Below are positions 37,601-51,806 of a stretch of DNA of 64,000 nucleotides, piece after piece. Made by a program: the position numbers and the translations under genes. This DNA is from Trichoplax sp. H2. Its lineage: Eukaryota; Placozoa; Uniplacotomia; Trichoplacea. Under the pieces are notes generated by a model, which saw only the letters and a list, made by a program, of their open reading frames with translations, did no database searches and was not told the DNA's origin. Every line of letters starts with the position of its first letter. The first letter of the stretch is position 1. The stretch covers positions 1 to 64,000 of the forward strand of contig NOWV01000113.1 in NCBI GenBank assembly GCA_003344405.1, in the 5' to 3' direction.

Positions 37601-40487
37601 AAAAAATTTATTTCTCTAATATTTTAGAATTATCAAACAAGCCTAAATAACGGTTTAAAATGCTATTACTTTAATCAGTCTCCTCTATTACACTTTAATC
37701 CTGTCGCTGTTGAGGAGATTAGTTATAGCCCAGTCATTCGACTCTACCATGACATCATTAGTCATCAAGAAGCCGAAATATTAAAGAACATATCGTCGAA
37801 AAAGGTAAAAGTTAATACCTGAATAGCTTTGAAATGATTCAGGTAATTAATAAATACAGTATGAACATGTAGTGATGCACCTATATTTGATTATATGGAT
37901 AGCTACGTTTGGTACAATTAGGCTACTTTGAATAGATATTATCGTGAAACTAATAATAGATGATTGCTAACTACTATATTAGAAATTGTTGATGACTAAT
38001 ATTAGCCAGTTGACTAATTATGGCATAAGATTTATGTAGCTAGAAACATTGTAGTTGTTAAGATGCCCTCCAGAGAAAGGGGATAGATCTTAATAGAAGA
38101 GTAGTGACATCTTAAGTAGAATGATTTAGATAGTAAAAAATAATGATGTACTATTTGAAAAATCTATTTTGTTTGATGACTCATGTCTGATTGCAGATTA
38201 ATCGAGTTGTCATAAATGGATTTAACGAAATAAATATAAGAATTGCAGAGATGAGCTGACGAGAGAGAAAGAGATTTCACTTCACTTTGAGCTCGAAATA
38301 CTTTAGATTTTAGACTAGATTGTTGTAACAATGAATTATTGCTCTACTATTCCTAAAACCTGTATTAGAAGCCTTTTAGAAAATACTATTTGACTAAGAT
38401 AGTTGTTGTGAGACACATTTATTACAGAACACTGTATTTACTCTATAAACACTTGTAGTTAACTGTGGCGAGGACATTTGTACAGATCATGCCAAATAAT
38501 TCTGAAGCTGAGGGAGAATATAGATTTGCCAAACAGTAAGACAAGATATTATTTGTATTTAACCAATAAGCTCAATCGACAATTCTATCATATACACCCA
38601 TTGGCATAGCATAGTTGTAATCATACGAAATTAATGACACACTATCTATTCAGTAATGCTAAACATATAAGTAAGTAAGTAAATATCGGCAAGTAGTCAG
38701 TTTAACTTATTAGCATTACTCCTATGTCACATTATGTTGTACTGTGTTTGTTGCTGGAACTTAAAACGGACAGAAGTGGACCATATTTTTTCGTATTACC
38801 TTTGAAATGTGCATAAAAATTTAAGATGTAATCAGCTAAGCCACTTCGGAAGAATATCCGAGAGATAAAACAAGTAACTAATGAATATGTTGCACAACCT
38901 ATCGCTGTCTTCTTACGTTCAAAAATAGTTTATTCTTGTAATAAAATTATTTCTAGCGGATCCTTCTTAGATTGCTAAAGCTCTGCTAGCATATTACAAA
39001 TCATATTTGCATAGCATTAGCAAAATAAGAAATTTATGGATTATGACATTCGCTATTTATTTAGTGCTTGGTTAGGTGATATAGATAATCAAGTTGTTCG
39101 ACGACTGTCTGCTTTATCAGAGGAGTTAACAGGCTTAGATTTATCTTATGCGGAGAAATTGCAGGTTTTTAATTTTATATTTAAGTTAATAACAAATATT
39201 GTTTTTGTTTACATTGTAAACGGACTTTTGTTACTATACGATAACTCTACAATTATTTCGAATTTTAGTATCATTTTTAAATACAGAATAGCTTTCTTAT
39301 TTCTATTCAGGTGGCTAACTATGGTGTTGGAGGGCATTATTCCCCTCATTATGATTCAGCATCAATCGATGTAAATATTTATGATTTATTTCATTTATAG
39401 TTGCAAAATTATTATTTTTCTTACTCTTAGTACCCAGCAAATATAAACGTTAGTATATAAGATACGAATATAGATTTGCATCGTTATTTATTCATGAAAA
39501 ATGTAATCTAATGATCTATATATAAGGTATTTTTATGACTTATTACTCGAATTTGGCATTTCAGGATGATACAGGCAAGCCAAGATTAGCAACAATAATG
39601 TTTTATGTAAGTTTCCACCTTATTTTATATACAGCGCGCAAGATCAATTTATCGAAATGTAGCGAAATGTATCTAATGTAACTTGCAAGGCTTCCACTCA
39701 GTTTCAAGACAAATGGAATATAAATAATACCATGTATTTAAATACTTTTTTGTGTATCTATTCGAATACTTCGTGTTACATTATTTTCAGAGTATTCTAA
39801 CACTTGTATTATAATAAAGCTGTTTTAATATGTAACAGCTCAGTGACGTGGACATTGGAGGAGCTACCGTTTTTCCAGACATTGGCAAAGCCATTTTCCC
39901 TCGCAAGGTAGGTGTAAATAACTCTTTTGACGCGTTTATAACATTTTATCTAAGTTATAAACGTTGACTTAATTTTGGAAATTACGATTTGTAAAATAAA
40001 TCAGGTACAGCACGTATTCGTGAAATTTTAGTTCTAAATTATCACTAAAAGATATTACTGAATGACTTGCTTAATAATTGAAAAAGCGCCTTATCAGTGT
40101 ACTGTTTTTAAAGATCGACATCTATGGAATAACATTATAAATATTGTATATGTCTCGATAGTTTTTTTAAATATGTAAATATCAAGGGAAGTGCATTGTA
40201 CTGGATAAATTTAAAGCGCAATGGATCAATCCACACAGTGACTCTGCACGCAGGATGCCCGGTTGTCATTGGATCGAAGTGGAGTAAGATATGTTTATGT
40301 TAAAACTGATTTTCATATTACTATTTTTAGTACCCTTCCTTGAATACTAAAATTAAAAAAATGTAATGTACTGTAGTTGGTGTTATAAGGGATTTTGGTG
40401 AAATTCTATTTTTCAGTAGCCAACAAATGGATTAAAGCAGCTGGTCAAGAATTTCGTTATCCTTGTAGCCTCAATCCTTACGATTGA
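34684..40487 (+). CDS. Prolyl 4-hydroxylase alpha subunit, copy D
   Basis: Exons: 34684-34765 (signal peptide), 35429-35704, 36016-36353, 36574-36625, 37205-37368, 37628-37804, 38486-38535, 39065-39164, 39311-39370, 39565-39606, 39839-39907, 40187-40283, 40417-40487. They total 1578 nt, 525 aa. Unlike copies A and B, the signal peptide has its own exon (MNIGKIAMIWLSYLLFNLHL). The N domain keeps LPLAKFLLIKRFVQHW. Exon 3 holds the TPR-like peptide-binding region (SILRLQEVYHLS, LNWHDC). The catalytic domain has H426 and D428 (HYSPHYD), H491 (HAGCP) and K501 (GSKW). Exon 7 is short (50 nt, ending YRFAKQ) compared with 71-77 nt in the paralogues. An extra exon-like piece at 38197 lies just upstream of it. 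All joins are in phase with GT-AG ends. Confidence 0.9.
38197..38258 (+). pseudogene. Exon-like relic in intron 6 of P4HA copy D
   Basis: After a good acceptor (TGATTGCAG) the frame reads INRVVINGFNEINIRIAEMS and then stops. It resembles the exon that in copies A and B reads L(K/Q)RA... TYRISK. No usable GT donor in the needed phase follows. It may be a decayed alternative exon; the match is short. Confidence 0.3.
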
Positions 40488-42390
40488 GATTTATTAGTAA
40501 AATAGCAATATTTTAAAATCCTGGTAATTGAAACTACTTTTTACCCAAATAGACCAGTGAAATCAAAGCAACTATGAGATCTTTATTAAAAATATTAGCT
40601 TATCTTATAGCAACTTCATTATAGAGTTTCAATATTATGCAAAGACTACTGGGCTATCTCGATACGATATTAAGAAATTTGCTGTAAAACAATATTTATT
40701 AAACCAATTCATTAGTTGCTTTATAATTAAAACAATAAATTTTAGTTCTAAATGCAAAGGAAGTGAGTCAAAAATTATGCACAATATGCAGAATTAGTTA
40801 AATGAGGCTGAGAGAAATGATGTTTATAATTAATTGAAGATATAGCAGCAATTTACCATTCCGCTTAGGACCTATATTATTCCATAAACTTGCTATAGCA
40901 AATGTTTATAATAGGAAGAATTTCAAGCTGGAATTTTGGCAATCCAAAGTTGATTCGATACTGTTTTAGGATAAAGACCTTAGAGAAAGAGATATATTAT
41001 ACGGTTATAAGTACATTTTATACTACCATTGGCTATATGATTTTTCGGTTATTATTTCCCGAGCACGTGTATAGCTATCTCTATCTAATAGTTCATTAGT
41101 CATGTTCTCTATTGCACGTGTTTCTTTCAGTACTAATGTTAAACGTTCTTGGAGATGTTAATTGACATACGTTATTATCATACTTAGAGAAAACTATGAA
41201 AGACATAAGTAATTAATTAAAGGAGAAAAATGACGAGGTATGATTATAGACTACTGCACTCTATTGTAGCTGGAAAAAAATAAAGAATATACTTATTAGT
41301 TGATAGATGCCAACTTGTACCTGATTTCCAATGGTTCAGTCTAGATATATGAGCAAGTATTATAAATAAATGAGTTTTGCTAGTGTAAGAGCATGGCATG
41401 TTAACAATTGACTAATAGTTTCTTTCATTCATGTATGGTCTAATGCAAATGTCCATATTTCATAATTTAGAGATTACAGCAGCTTGACTAGTATGATATT
41501 GAAGTCTATTATAAACGTTCGTTAGAACTAAGTAATATTTGTTTTTAAGATCTTACTCACGCTCTCAATAGAGTCTATTTGCACTATTTTTTAATGTAGA
41601 AGTAATTTATTGATAGTTTCTATAGAGAAATAAAATATAAAATGTATCTATACTGTAATAGTCAGCCAAAGGGAAATAGCGTTAGAATTTTAAAATACTT
41701 CGTATAAATTCACGGTGATTCGAATTTAATATCATCAAGTCGTTTCTATTTCAATTAAAAAACATTAGTAACATATAAATCTTAAAAATGATGAAAATTC
41801 AACTTTTTAATCGAGGAGATCTATTCAGACTAAATTTGTAAGTAAACTTAAGCAATATTCCATTTTAAATCATAACAAAAAATTCCCAAAGCTCGTTTCA
41901 ATTCCAAGATATTGTTAAATTTGGTAATTAATATCTATTATAACCGCAGAATAAACAGAAGAACAGAATATTAAGTAAACAAAATAAGAGGGAGAATAGA
42001 TTAACTTTCCGACAGTTTGCATGACTAATTTATTGTCGATTTTTACAAATTGAGACCTAAATTAGTAAGTTTAATTTATGCTTTCCCTGTAATGTTATCA
42101 AACTTGTTTGATAATCAGCAATATGCTAACTAGAAATAGCCTAAAGAATTATTGATATACAGATGGATAACATTTTTTATCAATAAATTATTAATTAAGT
42201 CCTAAGACAAATGATACTTCATTTTATTGAGAATATTGATAAGTAATCTCATGATAGACAAGAACAATGATAATTCCAAAGAGCATTGTTAGTATGTGAT
42301 CTACCAAGTAATTAAGATACTACTTCAGGCGAGTAGAGCGCAATAAAATACGTATTGAATCTATTCTAGTTACAATATCACAGATACTAG
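40488..42390. other. Intergenic between P4HA copies D and E
   Basis: No gene, RNA or clear repeat is recognised in these 1.9 kb. Confidence 0.45.
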
Positions 42391-45300
42391 ATGGTTATGG
42401 CTAAATTACTTGACTTAGTGGTTATTGGCGTACTTTTTCTTATGTCCGGTACAATATGGACAGGTAAGCATGTACTTTATTAAAGAATTCGATATTAATA
42501 AAGTCTAAGAATACTAACTGTAAAGGTATGCTGCTAGTACTTTTTAAATCGAATTTCCGTCATTTATTATGGTTTATCGATGTTTTAGTTGATTTCTAGC
42601 AAATTCTGTTCTCGTATTTTATCGTTATGCTTTCTTAATAGAGAACTATGTTGTTTGAGTTAATTTAACAACCTCTGACGACCCCGATTAGTAATAGTAG
42701 CCATAATATTTACTTTAATAGTCAAATGATCATTGTAGTCTTGATCTGATATTGGCTGAATTGGTGAACATTTTTAACAGATTCGTAATATTTTGATAAT
42801 TTATCTTTATTAACTAGCAATTCCTTCTCAGATCTTGATTTATTTCCTTTTTATTCTACGCGAACTAACGAAATTAACTAATATCAGTACATCCTTTGTT
42901 CTTGTTTTATGAATGAAATGGCAGTCTTTGATGAGCATCATCAAGCTTTCTTAGCAGAATATCAGAATGTTTTGACGCTCTAATCTTAATTTAAAGTTTC
43001 TATTAAATACTACTTTTGTTTCAAGTTAAGTCTAAGAAATAAAAATGAGCTATTAAGATAGCGTATAGTATACAATATTTTCGTAAACTAATCAGATAGA
43101 CAGAAAATACCAATTAAGCCGTATTGTAGATGTGTCTTGCTGTTAAAAGTATAATTTTAATTACTATACTTCTATAGCATCTTATACATATCACTGTCTT
43201 GCTTGTATGGCAGATATAGTCGAAATTCCATTTAAGAATTTCGAAAGATTAAATCAAATCGAGGCTATCTTAGTCTTTTAATTATGAGGTTTAATTGAAG
43301 AAATTTATTACCGGTGTTGCACAGATTGATTATGGTACAATCATGATTAGAACCGTTAATTTTGATACGACCGCAATTTAAGCTTTAAAAGCAATAATAA
43401 TTGCTCCTTAGCATTAACAGACAAATCATAATCTAAATTCATCAAATAGAGTCGTAGTTGAATGCTAGTCTCGCTCTGTCATTGGAATAATATATCATAA
43501 GGATTGATTAAGCTATTCTATATTGTTTACCGGCAGTATTTTATCTGAGATTAGCTATGATATCAACTATTTCTCAAATGCGATATAAGAGTTGAATGAT
43601 TTAAACAGTATCTTTTAAAATTATGATAGCCAAGCATTGTTAGTTGCCGATTACAATGAACAGCTTGCAGTTTCTTAATAAGCAAGGAGTAAATTGTTCT
43701 GATCCTATTTAACTTATGGACAATTTTCGTAATCGATGTTGCTACTCCAGCGATACTTTTATGTTCAATTCTTACATCTATGTCAGCACTGGTAATCTAT
43801 CTGAATTCTCAATCCTTTAAATAGCAGACCATCACATCATTATATGAATGTCGTTTACATTACTACAATTCTTAAACCTTTCAGTCAAGAATTACATCTG
43901 AATTGCTATTTTAACTTTCATAGAAAGTGTATCTCATAGTCGTTCTGGCAGTTCCGAGAATTTTGCAGCATTCTCTATACAAGACATAGAAGTGTTTATC
44001 GGGCTAGAAAAAAAGGTTTCTAGTCAATTGCACCAATACTTGATTAAGAAGGAAGAAAATTTACAGAAAATGGAAGCTATCTTAGCATCCGTTCGCTATC
44101 AACAAGAGCATCAGATCGTAAAATATGAAGATCAACCACGCTATCCTATCGCTGCTTACACTTTGCTTAAACGATTTATTCACGATTGGTCTAGTATTAC
44201 AAAATTAATGACTCATCAACTTGGTCAAGGTATGTCTATTATTGAAGTAGCCCCTTATTTTATTTTTGGTGGTATTTCTAAGATGTACGGTAGTAATCTT
44301 AATTAAAATATTTTTAACACAATGATACTATACGCATATGATTAATATTTTGCTAAGCAGCTTTAATATTTTGGATTACATCTTCTTTTGTTATCCTTAG
44401 TAAAATAGCTAAGCTATATTTTATCTAATCAAGAAATTTCTACGTTAGAATATTTTAAAATTAAAATCTTGAATAAGTGTAAATATATATTTCTATCTAA
44501 CGGTTTACCATTCTGGTATTCCTAACATACGGTTAAGCGGCATATTCTTAAGTTAGGCATTTATTAGTACAATTATATTATGGATTGGAAACTTTTTGAG
44601 TATATTTAGTGCATTTGACTATTTATAGGTTGAGTATTCCTAGTACTTAAGAAGTGCGTTTTTTCAATCAATAAGTATTTTTTCTATACTACGGCAGTAA
44701 CAGGTTAAAGTCTTACGATTCTGCTTTCACTGATTTTTAATATCAAATATTAAAGATTTTATTAGGAATTTAAGAAGAAGAGAAACGATTTTACCCACAG
44801 TAGTAGATTGGAATTATACCATTAAATCGATCTTACGCCTTCAAACTACGTATAATTTAACAGCGAAGGATTTAGCTGACGGTAAAATACAGGGAACAAA
44901 AGATTTAGGAATCCAATTAAATTGGTTCGATTGTACCATGATTGCTAATGCTGCTAATGAAGAGCGAGGCTTTGGCAATGCTTATGATTGGGCTAAGCTG
45001 GCACTGAAACTATCAGAGAATGCAACTGATATGACAAATGATGTTAGGAAAGAAATAATAAGATCTTTATCGACTAATGCTTTTCAGGTTAGATGTAGAG
45101 TAAAATTTCTTTTAATAGCTTTCAACAATATGTCTTGATCAATTGAATATACTCATATTATCAAAATTTAATCAACAAAAAATTGCAATTCCGATGGACT
45201 TACATCTATAAATGAGCATAGTTCTAGCTAGATTATAATTATAATCAGATATATGTGTATGGTTGAACTCCAGAAAGATATCAAATTAGAGCAAAATAAA

Positions 45301-48300
45301 ACATAAAGTTACGGGTATCTTGTTATAATACTATAGTAATAAAACATCAATTTCTGCATTGAGCCAGTAACAACGATGTTTTATGCTATGTTTCATAATT
45401 ATTTGTTTTCTAGTATAGTTTTTTATTTAAAATAGGAAGGCAGAGTTAATTCAAATTGTAACAGAGTTATCGTATGATTACTTATCATTATAACACATAG
45501 ATTGGTAGGACCAAGGAAGCGATAGGTTATATCCAGGAACTCTTAAAATTGGGTAATATAATCAATCTATTAAGACGAATAGAAGGATTAAAAATCAAGA
45601 TTCTTTTACTGCTCCATTTTATAATGTTAATGACTCGATTTGTTGCTTAACACTAAAATGGATATATATGGGTATTGATTCTCAGATCCTAATGATACCT
45701 CTGCAAAAGATGGTTACGAAAAACTAAAAAGTGCTTTAGCAGAAGAAGCTACCAATGTTCTAAAGAATGGACCTAATCACTTCCAAGATTATGTAAAGAG
45801 ATTAGGAAGAGCTGATTCTACGCGACGTCTTGCAGAAAACACCGAATTCGGCAACCTATGTCGTGGAAATGTTAAAGAGGTTAACTATATACTTTGTTCA
45901 ATTCTGTATCATTTTCCATTCTAAACCTCTATCTTCATCGAAGCATTTCTAGATGCTTTTAAGTTTCATTTATCTACTACATGCAAACATTAACCTAAAC
46001 GTAACTTGCGGTAAAAACAATTGTTTAAGTGTCTATAACTATTCTACATCATTCTATAACGTTAGTAAACAAATTATAAGATAGTCATCGATAGTTAGCT
46101 TACTGATATTAACTTTTATTCAGGTTTATGAACTAGATATAAATAAACTCTCGCTATGCAGCTAAATTTCTTATCTTTTAAAAATAGGAATTTCAAGTCA
46201 GGCTGGCTAATAAGACTTTAAAATGCTACTATTCCAATCAATCGCCTCTTTTGTATCTAGCTCCAATTCCAGTTGAAGAAATTTCTCTTGATCCCTTCAT
46301 CGTTATTTATTATGACATTATTAACGACCATCAAATAGAAACGATAAAAAAAATCTCTCGTAAAAAGGTATGATAGAAGAACCGTGGTAAATTCGACACC
46401 CAAATCTACGATTAAAATTAAAAGATGAAAATTTCGTATATTATGTAATTAATTGAGGCAAAGTTACCGATATAATATGTGCTTAGATGAAAGCAGCTGG
46501 TTTGCATAAAGATGATCCTAATGATCGCATTAAAGTTAACGCAACCGTCCGTTTCGCAAAACAGTAGGTATTTTTATCAATTAATACTGATGTGCTGCAT
46601 AGAATTATATGATGTAATTGTTACAATTCTCCTTTGTAACTAGAAAACAGGTCTTAAACACTACTTTCAGGGACATATCGTAGTTGAACTAACTCTCAAC
46701 TATACAAATAAGCTACTAATAAGTAATAGGTTTAAATACTTTACTTTATTTACGTTAATCTTAGCCGTAAAATGTACTAAAGAAAAACGTAAGAATATTC
46801 TTAGCAATAGCAGTCAAGTGATCCTGCAAGTGACTAAATGGAACTGAGTAGCTAAGCTAGTGCTCAGCTTTTTATAGTCTCGGCATACGCCGATGGCGCA
46901 CTTGTGAATATTCTTGACATAGCGACTTCCACTGTATAATATACACATATTCTAGTATAGGAGTTCAGTTAAAAGAAGTTAACAATTAACATTAAATTAA
47001 TTAATAGGCCAATTAGAGCCTTAAGGCTCCGCAAAGTAATTGCACCTTACACTTAAGGTGTTATTAATTTATGTTTACCGACACGTCAACAGAATTGGAC
47101 TTTCTGATACTTTGGCAATAACAAGTACTTATTAATAAACATTAATATCTAATAAGCTACTGGAGCTAACAAAAATTTAAATGAGATATTTTAATTAACA
47201 TAGCAATTAATTTGGGAGCATGGCTCCGTAACAGCAATATATAATCCAAAGCTAATTTATTGCGCCTGTCCAATCGTCAAATAATTATCATTACGTTTAT
47301 ATATATGTAAACCAAATCTTCTATTTTTGATTTCATACGTATTTGAGAAATTGCTCTAATAATATATTTTGGATTATTGTCGGACATTTGTGAGTTATTA
47401 GTAATCATCATAGCATGCAAAAAAATCGGTGGATCTAAATAGAATTAAAACTAATAGCACATGTTAAAAAATAGGAGTGCAACACATGCGTTTTACTATT
47501 AAAGGCTATTTCAATTTTAGCGTAATTCCATTATATGATTAATCAATATTATTGACTTCGAAATTAATGCTTGGCATGTATTAAACTTAGTGCTTGGTTA
47601 GATGAAAACATCAGTGAAGTTACTAAAAGCCTATCCCGAATGGCTCAAGCCGTCACTGGCTTGAACATTAAATACTCAGAACACTTACAAGTAAAAAAAT
47701 CATTTTAAATACGGATTAACTTGAAAAGTTTTCAATTTTGCGTTATAATTCTACTCTATTCTACTCTATAAAATCGAACTTAGGTAGCTAATTACGGCAT
47801 AGGTGGCCATTATTTTCCTCATTATGATTATACGGCATTAAAGGTAACTTAATTGGTTTTAATTTATCATATTTTTCTTATCAGTTAATAACCATGAATT
47901 AATTTGATATGTAACTTATAGTTTGGAACTTTGAAACCAAGATTAGCAACATTAATGTATTACGTAAGCTGCTTATCGATATTCGATCTGTATTATAGCC
48001 TCCATTCTTGTTTACGTGATGAAACTTAGTATAGCATAAAGGAGCTTTACTGCAGGCTCGGTTCAGTTCTTCTACATAGGTTTACTACACTAAAAGTAAC
48101 TTAAATCTAGCTAGAATCTTTGATGCTGTAAAGACGAAAATTAAATAGCCATGCCTATTTGGCATTAACTGATAGCTATTTAATCTTGTAATTTATCTGT
48201 TGTAATGCCAATGGAAGAAATGATATTATCATTGTAATAGTTAAGCGATGTAGAAATTGGTGGCGCTACTGTGTTTCCTTTCCTTGGAATTACCGTTCAG

Positions 48301-48748
48301 CCACGTAAGGTATGATAAAAAATGGCCTAAGTTGAAACATTTCAAAGTAGTAATTTATAACTATAGGAATGTCCTGATAATATAAAGCTAAAATACAGTA
48401 GTAGTAAACTGAAGTAGTATAAATATCTGCACATTCACTAAGGATCAGCTCACTGGTCTAGTAGTATTGCTTATATTATCAATATGCCTAAAATATTTTG
48501 CTTAATTTCTAAAGGGAAGTGCAATTTACTGGATTAATCTGTATCGTAATGCGACAACACATCATTATCATACTTTCCATGGTGGATGTCCGGTTTTGAT
48601 TGGATCTAAATGGAGTAAGTGAAAATTGCATTTTTTATTGATACTAATGTTTCTAATGGAAGGATCGAATTTTGTAGTTGCTAATAGGTGGATTAATGCT
48701 AATGGCCAAGAATTGCGATATCCTTGTAGCCTTAATTCGCACGAATAG
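42391..48748 (+). CDS. Prolyl 4-hydroxylase alpha subunit, copy E
   Basis: Exons: 42391-42463 (signal peptide), 43924-44229, 44756-45087, 45501-45552, 45686-45879, 46188-46367, 46487-46563, 47591-47690, 47784-47843, 47922-47963, 48241-48309, 48515-48614, 48678-48748. They total 1656 nt, 551 aa. The signal peptide is MVMAKLLDLVVIGVLFLMSG. The N domain contains YPIAAYTLLKRFIHDW. The TPR-like region has SILRLQTTYNL and NWFDC. Catalytic residues are H451 and D453 (HYFPHYD), H517 (HGGCP) and K527 (GSKW). The penultimate exon is one codon longer than in its paralogues (100 against 97 nt). It has a His cluster, THHYHTFH, just before and including the iron ligand. Exon 5, the linker, is the longest of the six genes (194 nt). 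Copy E clusters with D, F and G by its separate signal exon and 42-nt exon 10. Confidence 0.92.
46564..47590 (+). other. Long intron 7 of P4HA copy E
   Basis: About 1 kb without a supportable exon or RNA gene. I looked for a second version of exon 7 here and found none with matching phase. Confidence 0.4.
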
Positions 48749-51700
48749 ATTAGGGTTTAAGCAGTGTATTTTACTTATTAATTGTAGCAAAAATTATCGT
48801 TCTATCATCAAAGTCTTGGTATATAATTTAGTATTAATGATAATTTTAATTAATATCATATTTATGTTAGAGAGTGAAATAAACTTAGAAAACATTAATA
48901 AATGAAGAGCGTATTCCAATCTGAATTTACAGTATATTCAATTCCAATGTAATCATAACCGTAATAACATACAGTTCGATTCGGGCATAATAAAGTAAAT
49001 ATTATATTTAGAGCTCATTTTATTGCGATTAAGTGATTTGTCCGCAGTTTATGCTAGCATTACAATGACTCTCGCTAGGTTAATTTACTTGATAAGTTGA
49101 TAGTATAAACTGTATTTAAGAAAGAATTTGAAATTAGTTATAGTCGATGCAATATTTCGCTACAACTGATACTCAATTAAACAACACCAATGCACTGATC
49201 ATCGGAAAGTTATAAAATTGCACAATCAATACTTCTGTCTTATATACTCGTATGTATTTTACTTCCTAAAGGATACAATGGTTTTACCGATTAAAGTATA
49301 TAATGAGGCCCAACTTGTATTTGTATTATTAAATTGTAAATAAATTAACTACCGTAATACATAGAATTCAAATGCTGCGATTAGAAGCTATTATTCGGTA
49401 AAGATAAACTACCTTGGTAAAATAGATCGAGTAAGACGAGATGGAACCATCCTTAATGATTCTAAACCAAAATAAAATTAATCTCATCGGCTCAATTAGT
49501 AGAGTCTTTGTTAATTACTGATTAATTTATATATGTTTTGTTATACATTTTTCTACTCGCATTTGACTTATTAAGCTATAAATAAGTTACTAATTACACA
49601 TATATACTTGCATTGTAACTAATGTATTATATAAAATTTTGAAGCGTTGTGGTCAGAAGCTATTATTCGATTTTAACTAGTATTGGCTAAGGCTTAGGAG
49701 CGTGATACCGTAGGTTAATTCTAATATCTGCTTACATTGGGGTAAATATAATCATTTCTACCCAACATAATACTTGCTGTACTACTATGATTAACATGGT
49801 AATAATTTCTTCGCATCGATTAAAATAGGATTATTGACGAAATCTCTCGCTCTATTTCTATCTTCCTTTTTGAAAACTTTATTACAATGATTTTGATAAT
49901 GAATTCTTTACAATAGTAAAAACATTTCATTGCATTTGAAAAGGCACCGCTTAGTTAATGAAAGCCCATTTATATATTAACTAGGCGTGGTTTTACTGCC
50001 CTTCCTTCAAACTATAATCATCATATAACGATGGTCAGAATTACCAACAAAGAGTGAATAAAAGTACACCTGCTTCCACTTGCAGCTATTTATAAATTTA
50101 TCTTTGACTAAACAAAATTTTTAGGGAAACCCTGTTTAATATTGTAATACACCTTACTACCAAGATAAAACCGGATATCCTTTACTTATTTACTAGATTA
50201 CTTACGTTTTGCACTTCAAAAATTCTAAACTTTATGAATTAACTCTTAGTTATAAATTGGCAGCTAATAAAGGTCGATTATCCATGATATATTTAATCTA
50301 AAATTAAGTTCAAATACAAAATCTCAAGTAAGTATTTCCGCCGTTTACATAAATAGATAGAGTAAACATAGCAGGGAATATTGACTGCCCTACAAATCAG
50401 AAACTGATACAAGAATAATTATTAGATGTATTTTCTATCATAATCAATACAGAATGGGATAAAAAATAAATACTGATCTCTGTCATTCTACGTATATGTC
50501 CAATTCCTGGCACTCTGTCTTAAATGAGTACACCACCGTAGCATACGTTTATCAATTGTAAATGCTTTAGATACCGATTAAGCTCAGAAGTAGCATTACA
50601 TTTATTTAGTAACTTCTTCGTTAAAGCAGAAAGCAGATGTAATAGAATCTCGAAATAAACCTCTACTATCTGTAAATCTAATCTGATAGGTTCGTAGTCT
50701 AATCTATTCTTGATACCCAGGTAAAGTGCATCATATCTACCTATTAAATATTGGTTCCATCTAAATGTTCTATTATGAGTAGTGGATATTATAAAAACAC
50801 TAAAGCTGAAAGAAAAATATGTAGAATCTTCTATGAAATTACTATTGTCTTTAAATTTGATTCTATCGTCGTCTTTCTTTATTCAACTATTGCTATCTCC
50901 ATATCCTATACAAATATAATCTACCCATTAAATATTAATTGTTTGCTAATTCATTGGAAATTCTAATTGATACTTTATTCTGTTTTAGGATTTTGAACTT
51001 GCTGTTAATCAGTATTGTCTAAACTGATGAATGTAACTGTCACAAACCAGCTTCATGACAAGGATAGCGTAAAATAAATCTCTAAATCTCTAAAAATCTG
51101 CGGATTCAGTATTCCTACTCACAAGAATTTAGACGCCTTTAATTCTACGTTAAACTCAACTAGACAATTGAGAACTACTTTATTCAACTATTTGACGGGC
51201 TTATATACCCTTCTACAGCAGCTAACATTCATGAGTCATCGCATAAAAATACTTAGGTGAGAACATCTACTAACTAATTTTCCACAGTCGGACTACAACA
51301 TGTCCTTTCACAGAATCATTTCAGTGCACATTACAGCACAGCATTAAATTTACTGTAACACATTTATAATTAGAGTAATTCCTATTGTAAGTAACTAGTT
51401 GTAATATATTATCACTATATTATATTCACCAAATTTAGATAGCTATTTCTTCACGGTAGTTCGTACCGTGACAGTAACTCATCAATCTCAACACTTCTGC
51501 CAATTTATAGCTGTAAAAGACATAAAGAAACAGCACCTTAGTACTTGTTACCGATTTATATAATTTTCTATCTTGCAGAATCCTTACTGAAGCAGCTCAA
51601 TTGGGATAAAATCGATGTGCTAAGAACCGAAACCATCTAATAGTATATAATACGTTGTTCATTCCTGGTAGTCTTTTGATTTTTGTTAATTTTTCATTCG

Positions 51701-51806
51701 TACATAATTACCAATAAGCAAGAAAAGATCTAAAAATTAACTTTAACTCTTTTAATTCCTATCGTTTACTGGCTAAAGCGCTATATATGAAATTAGAAAC
51801 ACTAAG
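48749..51806. other. Intergenic between P4HA copies E and F
   Basis: Three kilobases with only short chance open frames. No P4HA motif, RNA gene or transposon end is seen. The upstream control region of copy F should be at its right end. Confidence 0.45.

Noticed and set aside
50751-50966. 71-codon frame between copies E and F
   Set aside because: No P4HA similarity, no domain, intergenic AT-rich DNA.
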